Source of the DNA: Anaerolineales bacterium UBA3905
Lineage (GTDB): Bacteria; Chloroflexota; Anaerolineae; Caldilineales; Caldilineaceae
Direction: 5' to 3'
Length of the DNA stretch: 16,054 bases
Assembly: GCA_002391565.1 (NCBI GenBank)
Contig: DGFH01000190.1
Span: 1-16,054, forward strand
Made by a program: the position numbers and the translations under genes. The notes under the pieces were generated by a model, which had not been told where the DNA came from, did not search any database, and worked only from the letters and a program-made list of their open reading frames with translations. Of the stretch, positions 1-5,782 are shown piece by piece. Position 1 is the stretch's first letter; each line of letters opens with the position of its first letter.

Positions 1-407
1 TCCGCCTGCCGCGCCAGGTCGGAGTCGGGGAAGTTGGTGATGGCGGCGGTCATGGCGCCCTGACGCCGCGCCTCGTTCAGCACCGAGACGATGTCCGGGC
101 TTTTACCGCTCTGGCTGATACCGATCACCAGCGCTTTGCCAAAGCGCGGCGGGCTTTGGTAGATGGAATAGAGGCTGGGCGTTGCCAGCGCCACCATGAA
201 CTGATTCATAGCGCCGAAAAGATATTGGGCGTAGCGTCCGGCGTTGTCGCTGGTGCCGCGCGCAGCGATGACGATGTATTCGACCGCGCGCGCGCGAATG
301 GCGCTGGCGAGTCGTTTAATCACCGGTCGCTCGCGCGCGATCAACGCCTGCAACACCGCCGGCTGCTCATGAATTTCCCGATAAAGATGCGACTGCTCCA
401 GCGACAT
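1..407 (-). CDS. SIS-domain sugar-phosphate aminotransferase/isomerase-like protein, 3' part missing
   Basis: The reading frame runs leftward from ATG at 407 and leaves the window at position 1, so about 135 N-terminal residues are seen. It opens with MSLEQSHLYREIHEQP, as in isomerase-domain proteins related to glucosamine-6-phosphate synthase (GlmS) and AgaS. It continues with the SIS-fold strand and phosphate-binding loop AARGTSDNAGRYAQY, then GISQSGKSPDIVSVLNEARR, the second sugar-phosphate loop. No N-terminal glutaminase domain is present, so it is likely a stand-alone isomerase or deaminase rather than GlmS itself. Such proteins interconvert amino-sugar phosphates and fructose-6-phosphate in the cytoplasm. 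A GGAG ribosome-binding site lies about 9 nt before the ATG and supports the start. It is the third minus-strand gene after a ROK kinase and nagA, which fits GlcNAc breakdown. Exact substrate is unknown. Confidence 0.88.
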   Translation of the reverse strand, partial: MSLEQSHLYREIHEQPAVLQALIARERPVIKRLASAIRARAVEYIVIAARGTSDNAGRYAQYLFGAMNQFMVALATPSLYSIYQSPPRFGKALVIGISQSGKSPDIVSVLNEARRQGAMTAAITNFPDSDLARQA

Positions 408-497
408 GTTCCATCTCCTTCACACGAAAATTACAGGGGGAGAAGGAGTGATAAGAAGATAGGGCGCCAGCGGAGAAGTTACTCCCCCCAATGAACG

Positions 498-534
498 CCA
501 ATCTCCTAATCTCTAATCTCCTAATCTATCTCCC
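498..534. repeat. short AATCTC(C/T) heptamer run between nagA and the SIS gene
   Basis: A run of about five pyrimidine-rich heptamers of the type AATCTCC / AATCTCT sits in the 133-bp gap between nagA and the SIS gene. The same motif reappears as a long inverted array at 15195-15304, so this is probably a dispersed intergenic repeat of this genome. No function is evident. The rest of the gap (408-497) contains the ribosome-binding site of the SIS gene and a weak G5AG/CTC5 pairing with a long loop. Confidence 0.6.
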
Positions 535-540
535 ATTCAT

Positions 541-1704
541 TCAACCTACATAACAACTTACGCCTGCCACCATCGTTCGCACCACTTCGAGCGTTGGCGT
601 GAGAAAGACCAGGTCGGCCCAGGCGCCAGCGCGCAGTCGCCCACGCTCATGGCCAAGACCGAGCAGATCGGCGGGCGTCGACGTGATGGTCGCCAGCGCG
701 TCGCCCAGGCTGCACCCGGTGTAACGGATCAACCGGCGCAGCGCCTCGTCCATCGCCAGCACCGAACCGGCCAGCGAACCGGACGGCAGCCGCGCCTCAT
801 TGACGCCTTGCTCGTGAGCGCTGACAATGACCTCCTGATCGGCGATGGTGTAGCGCCCCGGCGCCATGCCCAGCGCCGCCATCGCATCGGTGACAACGGT
901 CAGGCGCCGGGCGCCTTTGGCAGCCCACGCCAGCGCCACCATCGCCGGGTGCACATGGATGCCGTCGGGAATGATGCCGATCGTCAGCGCCGGGTCGCGC
1001 AACAACGCACCGGGCAGCCCCGGCTCCCGATGATCGAGCGGGGGCATGGCGTTGAAAAGATGGGTGCCGTAGCGGATGCCGGCGGCAAAGCCGGCTTTGG
1101 CTTCACGGTAGGTCGCCAGCGAATGACCGGCGCTGACCACGACGCCGCACGCCGCCAGCTCGGCCACGACAGCCAGCGCGCCCGGCAATTCCGGCGCCAG
1201 CGTCACCAGCCGTACATGATGTTCGGGCGACCAGGCAGCCACATCCGCCAGTGCAGGCGGGCGCAGGTGTGCAGGATTGTGGGCGCCTTTTTTCTGCACG
1301 TTGAGAAAGGGGCCTTCACAGTGCAGCCCCAACGGGATGCTGCCCTGCCAGCCCGCCGGCGGCCCACCTTCCAGCGTCTCCTGCGCCTGCGCCACCTGTG
1401 AAAGCGGCGAGGTGATGATTGTGGGCAGGAAGCCGGTCACACCCCAGCGCGGCAGCCGCGCAGCGACGCGCCAGATCGTCTCTGGGGTGAGCGTGAAGTC
1501 GTCGCCAAAGGCGCCGTTGAGTTGCAGATCGATGAAGCCCGGCGCCACGATCAGCCCGGCCGCGTCGATCACTTCGGCGTCGTCTGGCACGGCGATGTGA
1601 GCGGCGTCGCCTACTGCCAGGATGCGGCCGCGCTCGATCAGCAGCACGCCGTCGTCGATTTGGATTTCGGGCGTCAGCAACGTTGCCCGGTGGATACACA
1701 ACAT
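541..1704 (-). CDS. nagA: N-acetylglucosamine-6-phosphate deacetylase
   Basis: 387-residue amidohydrolase that removes acetate from GlcNAc-6-phosphate to give glucosamine-6-phosphate. Family hallmarks run in order: PGFIDLQLNG (51-64 region), LHCEGPFLN with metal ligand Glu130, SAGHS with His194, GTHLFNAM with His215, DGIH at 247-250, and VTDAM with the catalytic Asp273. The first motif reads Gln-Leu-Asn, as in the E. coli enzyme, rather than the His-x-His of two-metal relatives, so a single-metal site is inferred. Start: an in-frame GTG lies at 1713, but ATG at 1704 has AGGTGA five bases upstream and begins the usual N-terminus, so ATG is preferred. It lies between a ROK kinase (upstream, 145-bp gap) and a SIS-domain gene (downstream, 133-bp gap), all on one strand, so cotranscription is likely but unproven. 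Confidence 0.95.
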   Translation of the reverse strand: MLCIHRATLLTPEIQIDDGVLLIERGRILAVGDAAHIAVPDDAEVIDAAGLIVAPGFIDLQLNGAFGDDFTLTPETIWRVAARLPRWGVTGFLPTIITSPLSQVAQAQETLEGGPPAGWQGSIPLGLHCEGPFLNVQKKGAHNPAHLRPPALADVAAWSPEHHVRLVTLAPELPGALAVVAELAACGVVVSAGHSLATYREAKAGFAAGIRYGTHLFNAMPPLDHREPGLPGALLRDPALTIGIIPDGIHVHPAMVALAWAAKGARRLTVVTDAMAALGMAPGRYTIADQEVIVSAHEQGVNEARLPSGSLAGSVLAMDEALRRLIRYTGCSLGDALATITSTPADLLGLGHERGRLRAGAWADLVFLTPTLEVVRTMVAGVSCYVG

Positions 1705-1733
1705 AAAAGTCACCTGTGTCGATCATCTTTTTC

Positions 1734-1823
1734 GACGCAGAGACACAAAGGTTCGCAGGAGAAGATCAAGAAAATTTTCACGCCATTGCTCTGCGCATCC
1801 TTGCGTCTTTGGTCCCTGGCGTC
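1734..1823. repeat. degenerate inverted repeat between the ROK kinase and nagA
   Basis: The arm at 1734-1759 (GACGCAGAGACACAAAGG and following bases) and the arm at 1791-1823 (ending TTGCGTCTTTGG-TCCCTGGCGTC) are imperfect reverse complements separated by an A/T-richer centre. Words of the type GCGTCT(T/C)TG are typical of short mobile palindromes between genes. It occupies most of the gap upstream of nagA. Whether it terminates, stabilises or merely decorates the transcript cannot be told. Confidence 0.5.
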
Positions 1824-1849
1824 AACATAGTCGCCTTTGCAATCAATGC

Positions 1850-2854
1850 CTATCTTATTGTCACCAGATCAGCCGCCAGCGCCGCCGCACCCCATGCGCC
1901 CAGGTTGCGATTCGGGTCGGCGATGCGCAGGATTTCCGGACGCAAGACCGCCCGCGCCAGCGCCGACGTTTCCTGTTGGCGCCGCCATTCAGCAATGATC
2001 GGCGCCAGGTAGCGGTCGCCGGCACGCGTCACGCCGCCGCCGAGCACGACGCTGTCCACGTCATAGGCCAGCACAACGCTGCGCAGCGCGCGCGCCAATT
2101 CCGCACCGACCTCGTTCACGATGCGTTGCGCCGTTGCGTCGCCCGCCGCCGCTGCATCGTAGACTGCGCGCGCGGTGATGGATTCCATCGAGGCGAGCGC
2201 GCCGGCGGCGCCGGTAGCCACAGCTTCACGCGCGCGGCGCACGACCGCCGTCGCCGAGACCAGCGTCTCCAGACAACCGCGCGCGCCACAGTTACAAAGC
2301 GGTCCGTTGGGGTCGATGATGATGTGGCCGAATTCGCCGGCCAGCCCGTGTCGTCCGCGCAGCAGCTTGCCTTCCAGGATCACGCCGGTCGCCAGCCCGG
2401 TGCCGATGCTCATGTAGGCGAGATTCTGGTCGCCCGCCGGGTTGTCGAAGCGATAGACGCCTAGCGTTGCCGCGCGCACATCGTTCTCGATAACGCAGGG
2501 CACGCCGAAGCGTGCAGTCAGCCGGGCGACGAGCGGGTAATCGTACCAGTGCAAGTTCACGGCGATGCGCACAATGCCCTGCGCCGGGTCTTGCTGACCT
2601 GGAATACCCAGGCCGATGGCGGCCAGCCGGCGCGCAGAGTCGGGCGCCAGCGCCAGCGTCTGCTCGATGGCGGCGACGATGCCCAGCATGGTGGCGTCGG
2701 GGCTGGAGAGGTCGGTCGGGAAGCTCAACTCACCGTAGGCGCGGAACATTTCATCCAGCAGCACGGTGGCGACGGTGGTGCCGCCGACATCAACGCCAAC
2801 CAGCCAGTATGCGGCAACTCCTGCATGTGTCGAATGGGTCGAGGAAACGGTCAT
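1850..2854 (-). CDS. ROK-family sugar kinase (glucokinase / N-acetylhexosamine kinase type)
   Basis: 334-residue ROK protein predicted to phosphorylate glucose or an N-acetyl-hexosamine using ATP in the cytoplasm. Visible motifs: the N-terminal phosphate loop VGVDVGGTTVA (19-29), IGLGIPG (80-86), ENDVRAA with the catalytic-type Asp125, the SIGTGLATGVI phosphate-2 loop (149-159), GEFGH (173-177) with the zinc-binding His, and the zinc motif CNCGARGCLE (187-196). No helix-turn-helix domain precedes the kinase, so this is an enzyme rather than a NagC/Mlc-type repressor. It is first in the minus-strand block, before nagA and a SIS gene, which makes GlcNAc or a related amino sugar the most likely substrate by context. 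The family alone does not settle substrate. The ribosome-binding site is weak (TTGAG). Confidence 0.93.
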   Translation of the reverse strand: MTVSSTHSTHAGVAAYWLVGVDVGGTTVATVLLDEMFRAYGELSFPTDLSSPDATMLGIVAAIEQTLALAPDSARRLAAIGLGIPGQQDPAQGIVRIAVNLHWYDYPLVARLTARFGVPCVIENDVRAATLGVYRFDNPAGDQNLAYMSIGTGLATGVILEGKLLRGRHGLAGEFGHIIIDPNGPLCNCGARGCLETLVSATAVVRRAREAVATGAAGALASMESITARAVYDAAAAGDATAQRIVNEVGAELARALRSVVLAYDVDSVVLGGGVTRAGDRYLAPIIAEWRRQQETSALARAVLRPEILRIADPNRNLGAWGAAALAADLVTIR

Positions 2855-2872
2855 GGTTGCTCAATTCTAACT

Positions 2873-2939
2873 GTGGTTGGGAATCAACTTCTTGTTATGA
2901 TACATCCTACCATGACAGCACAAAAACGTTGTGGTTGGG
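2873..2939. repeat. direct repeat GTGGTTGGG in the divergent ROK/cobS spacer
   Basis: The 9-mer GTGGTTGGG occurs at 2873-2881 and again at 2931-2939, 58 bp apart, in the 98-bp spacer between the divergent kinase and cobS genes. A TATGAT hexamer at 2896-2901 could be a plus-strand -10 box, but no well-spaced -35 is seen. The repeat could be an operator pair or chance. No cobalamin riboswitch is recognisable here. Confidence 0.3.
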
Positions 2940-2940
2940 C

Positions 2941-2946
2941 AAGGAG
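2941..2946 (+). promoter_or_regulatory. ribosome-binding site that fixes the cobS start
   Basis: AAGGAG lies six bases before ATG 2953. The frame is open upstream to 2512, but that part overlaps the kinase on the other strand and has no family similarity. This site and the protein alignment agree on 2953. Confidence 0.85.
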
Positions 2947-2952
2947 CTAAGA

Positions 2953-3681
2953 ATGGATTCGTTGTGGTGCGCTATCGGTTTTCTAACCACCCTGCCGGTT
3001 CCCAGCCATGCACTGCCGCCTGACGCACTGCGCCGCGCCGGCGTCTGGTTTCCGGCGGTTGGTCTGCTGATCGGCGCGTTGCTGGCAGGCGTGGCGTGGG
3101 GGCTGGGCAGGCTCTTCCCGCCAGCGGTGATGGCGGTGTTGGTCGTGGCGCTGTGGGCGGCGCTCACCGGAGGGTTGCATCTCGATGGGCTGGCGGATTG
3201 CGGCGACGGGCTGCTGCCGCCGGTGCGCCGTGAGCGGCGACTGGAGATCATGCGCGACCCGCGTGTGGGCGCGTTCGGCGTGATCGTGCTCGTGCTGCTG
3301 CTGCTGCTCAAGGTTGCGGCGCTGGCGAGCCTGGCTGTGACCTGGCCGGCGCTGCTACTGGCGCCGATCTGGGCGCGCTGGTTGATCCTGGCGGCGGCGC
3401 GGCGACCGCCAGCGCGGCCAGAGGGGATGGGCGCCAGCCTGGGGCCGGTGCTTGATGGGCGGCGGCTGGCGCTGGCCGCGCTGCTGCCGCTGGCGCTGAC
3501 CGGCGGCGTCGGCGTGTGGCATTGGTCGGTGATTGCGGCGGCGGGGGCGGCGGTGCTGGCCGCGCTGGGCGTGCTGTGGCTGGCGCAGCGGCGGCTGGGC
3601 GGCGTCACCGGCGATGTCTTTGGCGCCGTGGCCGAGGTGAGCGAGGCGGTGTTTGTGTGTGTGGCGTGTGTGCAGTGGTGA
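2953..3681 (+). CDS. cobS: Adenosylcobinamide-GDP ribazoletransferase (cobalamin-5'-phosphate synthase)
   Basis: 242-residue integral membrane enzyme that joins adenosylcobinamide-GDP to alpha-ribazole (or its phosphate) in the last assembly steps of cobalamin. Family signatures: N-terminal AIGFLTTLPVP, then GGLHLDGLADCGDGL (usual form HLDGLADTxDG), EIMRDPRVGAFGV (usual KDSxxGxFG), and GGVTGDVFGAVAEVSE near the C-terminus. Several Leu/Ala/Val-rich membrane helices lie between. The usual Thr of LADT is Cys here. No other cobalamin gene is visible next to it in the window. It stands alone, divergent from the ROK kinase. The final 30 bases are a GT-rich tract encoding VFVCVACVQ, an unusual but in-frame tail. 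Confidence 0.94.
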   Translation: MDSLWCAIGFLTTLPVPSHALPPDALRRAGVWFPAVGLLIGALLAGVAWGLGRLFPPAVMAVLVVALWAALTGGLHLDGLADCGDGLLPPVRRERRLEIMRDPRVGAFGVIVLVLLLLLKVAALASLAVTWPALLLAPIWARWLILAAARRPPARPEGMGASLGPVLDGRRLALAALLPLALTGGVGVWHWSVIAAAGAAVLAALGVLWLAQRRLGGVTGDVFGAVAEVSEAVFVCVACVQW

Positions 3682-3746
3682 AGCGGGCGCTTTGACGCTC
3701 CGCACTCTATCCGATAGATAACGTAGTCAAAAGTTGCACATTCCCT

Positions 3747-3779
3747 ATCTTCCCGCAAGCTCTGAGCTTCCGGGAAGAT
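3747..3779. terminator. near-perfect 16-bp hairpin downstream of cobS
   Basis: ATCTTCCCGCAAGCTC and GAGCTTCCGGGAAGAT pair at 15 of 16 positions around a single T. Strong enough to stop or protect the cobS transcript, but no U-tract follows on either strand, so a classical intrinsic terminator is not certain. It may instead be one of the genome's short palindromic repeats. Confidence 0.45.
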
Positions 3780-3803
3780 GAGCATAGCCTATCTGCGCCA
3801 TCT

Positions 3804-3917
3804 ATGAGCAGCCAGGACTTCCTCACCCGTTTCGCCCTGATTCTGGCGGAGGGCGTCGCCGGGGCGCAGGCGGCGCCAGCAAGCTGGGCGCTGCTTCTGC
3901 AGTTTACTGATTTCTAG
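3804..3917 (+). pseudogene. 37-codon ORF, possible 5' remnant of a gene cut by a palindromic element
   Basis: The frame starts at ATG 3804 and encodes MSSQDFLTRFALILAEG, followed by an Ala-rich stretch and a stop at 3915-3917. The last few codons lie inside the left arm of the 129-bp palindrome beginning at 3905, so the stop is supplied by that element. This suggests a gene start truncated by insertion. No recognisable continuation is found beyond the palindrome, and no strong ribosome-binding site is present. It could equally be non-coding. I do not recognise the product. Confidence 0.25.
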
Positions 3918-4033
3918 GTTGACATTTTATGAGCGCAGTGTTGCGTATGTATTACGTGTTGCGTGAGGGGTTCCGACACGTAGCACGCAACACGTAACAC
4001 TGAAAATATGAAAACTCTGCCTAGCAATCAGTA
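3905..4033. repeat. 129-bp imperfect palindrome (MITE-like or REP-like)
   Basis: Outer arms TACTGATT (3905-3912) and AATCAGTA (4026-4033) are perfect complements. CTAGG (3914-3918) pairs with CCTAG (4020-4024). The inner core TTACGTGTTGCGTG (3952-3965) pairs perfectly with 3984-3997, and AGTGTT (3937-3942) pairs with AACACT (3996-4001). The left arm has about 9 extra bases between matches. No transposase is encoded. The size and terminal symmetry fit a non-autonomous miniature element. GGCGCTG appears on both sides (3887-3893 and 4038-4044) but not flush with the ends, so a target-site duplication is not demonstrated. Confidence 0.6.
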
Positions 4034-4206
4034 GCACGGCGCTGTCATGCCAGAAGGTGTTTTCGCTGCAGGATCGCTTCCTGGCGCCCCTGGGTTGGTT
4101 TGGGGAAAGGCGCCACTTATCTATTACACTACCAATAGCGTCAATGGTTACGATGGGCGCCAGGCACAGATAGCAATCAGTCAGTCAAGAAAGCGTAGCA
4201 GCGACC
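4034..4206. other. non-coding leader region upstream of the PdxA-family gene
   Basis: No gene is recognised here. A short stem TGGCGCC/GGCGCCA (4082-4088 with 4109-4115) is present. A weak promoter-like pair TTTGGG (4099-4104) and TATTAC (4122-4127), 17 bp apart, could serve the downstream gene. A frame open from 4047 continues into the dehydrogenase gene out of frame and is not credible. Confidence 0.35.
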
Positions 4207-5247
4207 ATGAGCGACACAACAAAACCTGTTCTGGCCATCACGATGGGCGACGCGGCCGGCATCGGGCCGGAGATTGTGGTCAAGGCGTTGAGCCAGCCGG
4301 AGGTGCGCGCCCTATGCCGTCCGTTGGTCATCGGCGACGTGATGACGCTCTACCGCAGCCTGCATTTTGTCGGCGGCGGCAGGCGTCCGTCCATCGTCCC
4401 GGTGGCGGCGGTTGCAGATGTGGATTGGAACGACGCCACCGCGATCCCGGTGCTGCAACCCGGCGATGCGCTGGCCGGCGTCAAGCCGGGCGAATTGTCG
4501 GCGGCGGCGGGGCGCGGCGCGGTTGAGTATGTGCTGGCGGCGTGTGAGTTGGCGAAGCGCGGCCAGGTGGCGGGCATCGTCACGGCGCCGCTCAACAAGG
4601 AGGCGATGCGGCTGGCAGGCTACCACTATCCCGGCCACACTGAACTGCTGGCGGAGCAATTCGGCGTCCAGCACTATTCCCTGGTGCTGGCGGCGCGCGG
4701 CCAGTTCATTTTTCACGTCACGACGCACGTGTCGCTGCGCCGCGCGCTGGAACTGATCACGCGTTCACGCGTGCTCAGCCAGATTCGGCTGGCGCACCTG
4801 CTGGCGGACGCACTGGGGCGCAGCGCCGAGACGATTGCCGTGGCCGGTCTCAATCCACACGCTGGCGAAAATGGGCTGTTCGGCGACGAGGAGATCGTCG
4901 CCATTGCGCCGGCGGTGCGCGACGCCCAGGCCGAAGGCATCCCCGCAGTTGGTCCGCTGCCGGCGGATGTGCTCTTCCCGCGTGCGGCGCAAGGACGCTA
5001 CGCCTTTGTAATTGCGCTCTATCACGACCAGGGGCACGCCGTCTTCAAGACGCTCTACTTCGACGAAGGCGTCAATGTGACGGTGGGGCTGCCGGTCATC
5101 CGCACCTCGGTCGATCACGGCACGGCGTTCGACATCGCCGGGCAGGGCGTCGCCAACGAAGCCAGCCTGGTCGAAGCGATTCGCCTGGCCGCCCAGCTTG
5201 GGTCGAAGTGGGGAGAGATTCACGCCGCGGCGCGCGACGCGATCTAA
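4207..5247 (+). CDS. pdxA: PdxA-family 4-hydroxythreonine-4-phosphate (or D-threonate-4-phosphate) dehydrogenase
   Basis: 346-residue NAD-dependent, metal-binding decarboxylating dehydrogenase. It starts with AITMGDAAGIGPEI (10-23). Metal-ligand histidines sit in TTHVSL (His174), NPHAGENG (His218) and YHDQGH (His273). The C-terminal signature GLPVIRTSVDHGTAFDIAG (294-312) is complete. In vitamin B6 synthesis the family oxidises 4-phosphohydroxy-L-threonine to 3-amino-2-oxopropyl phosphate. The local text GHAVFKTLYFDEGVNVTVGLP and DIAGQGVANEASL looks closer to the PdxA2 branch, which acts on D-threonate or D-erythronate 4-phosphate, but the partner kinase (DUF1537/DtnK) is not in the window. 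The exact substrate is open. The start ATG 4207 lacks a strong Shine-Dalgarno but begins the family N-terminus. The gene stands alone between two repeat regions. Confidence 0.9.
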   Translation: MSDTTKPVLAITMGDAAGIGPEIVVKALSQPEVRALCRPLVIGDVMTLYRSLHFVGGGRRPSIVPVAAVADVDWNDATAIPVLQPGDALAGVKPGELSAAAGRGAVEYVLAACELAKRGQVAGIVTAPLNKEAMRLAGYHYPGHTELLAEQFGVQHYSLVLAARGQFIFHVTTHVSLRRALELITRSRVLSQIRLAHLLADALGRSAETIAVAGLNPHAGENGLFGDEEIVAIAPAVRDAQAEGIPAVGPLPADVLFPRAAQGRYAFVIALYHDQGHAVFKTLYFDEGVNVTVGLPVIRTSVDHGTAFDIAGQGVANEASLVEAIRLAAQLGSKWGEIHAAARDAI

Positions 5248-5269
5248 AACTACGCACCCCCACCATTCT

Positions 5270-5690
5270 CGTCCGTAGACGCCGCTCGCAGCGGCGTGAT
5301 CGCGTTGTCCCACCCCATCGTGTGTCCATCGAAGCCCTGCGGTTGCGAACCGCAGCTACATCACGTCCGTAGACGCCGCTCGCAGCGGCGTGATCGCGTT
5401 GTCCCATCGTGTGTCCATCGAAGCCCTGCGGTTGCGAACCGCAGCTACATCACGTCCGTAGACGCCGCTCGCAGCGGCGTGATCGCGTTGTCTCACCCCA
5501 TCGTGTGTCCATCGAAGCCCTGCAGTTGCGAACCGCAGCTACATCACGTCCGTAGACGCCGCTCGCAGCGGCGTGATCTCGTTGTCCCATCGTGTGTCCA
5601 TCGAAGCCCTGCGGTTGCGAACCGCAGCTACGTCACGTCCGTAGACGCCGCTCGCAGCGGCGTGATCGCGCCGTCCTACCCCAGTCGTGT
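5270..5690. repeat. tandem array of 94/89-bp units, each with two hairpins
   Basis: Four complete units (5270-5363, 5364-5452, 5453-5546, 5547-5635; lengths 94, 89, 94, 89) and a partial fifth from 5636. Each holds hairpin A, ACGCCGCT-CGC-AGCGGCGT, and hairpin B, CTGCGGTT-GCG-AACCGCAG, linked by a conserved TCGTGTGTCCATCGAA segment. The 5-bp difference is loss of one ACCCC-type block before ATCGTG. The alternation suggests a 183-bp dimer was duplicated. The array fills nearly the whole gap between the PdxA-family gene and the CHAT operon. A frame is open through it, but that only reflects the repeat and is not a gene. Confidence 0.9.
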
Positions 5691-5700
5691 GTACATCTGT

Positions 5701-5729
5701 TTGTTGGCGTAAGGAGTTGATGGTACAGT
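5701..5729 (+). promoter_or_regulatory. possible sigma70-type promoter for the CHAT-FGE/SIR2/nSTAND operon
   Basis: TTGTTG (5701-5706) and TACAGT (5724-5729) are 17 bp apart and lie 54 bp before the CHAT start, directly after the tandem repeat. Each box departs from consensus, so this is tentative. The remaining bases to 5782 hold an AAGGAG (5711-5716) followed by a 14-codon frame (5720-5764), which is probably not translated. Confidence 0.35.
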
Positions 5730-5782
5730 ATCTTTCCAGTATCGGACTCAATTCTTGCCATTGACCCAGGCGTCGACCGGCC

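Noticed and set aside
436..488. GGGGGAG/CTCCCCC hairpin between the SIS gene and nagA
   Set aside because: The stem is only 7 bp with a loop of about 39 nt and no U-tract; likely chance.
4047..4526. 159-codon frame overlapping the start of the PdxA-family gene
   Set aside because: It overlaps a clear gene in another frame and shows no family similarity.
5270..5690. CRISPR array
   Set aside because: Units are tandem copies with no unique spacers, repeats are too long, and no cas genes are present.
5296..5712. 138-codon open frame through the tandem array
   Set aside because: It is open only because the 94/89-bp units lack stops in that frame; the peptide simply repeats and has no ribosome-binding site or family features.
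5720..5764. 14-codon leader peptide with AAGGAG before the CHAT gene
   Set aside because: The spacing between AAGGAG and ATG is only three bases, there is no amino-acid bias suggesting attenuation, and no downstream terminator fold is seen.
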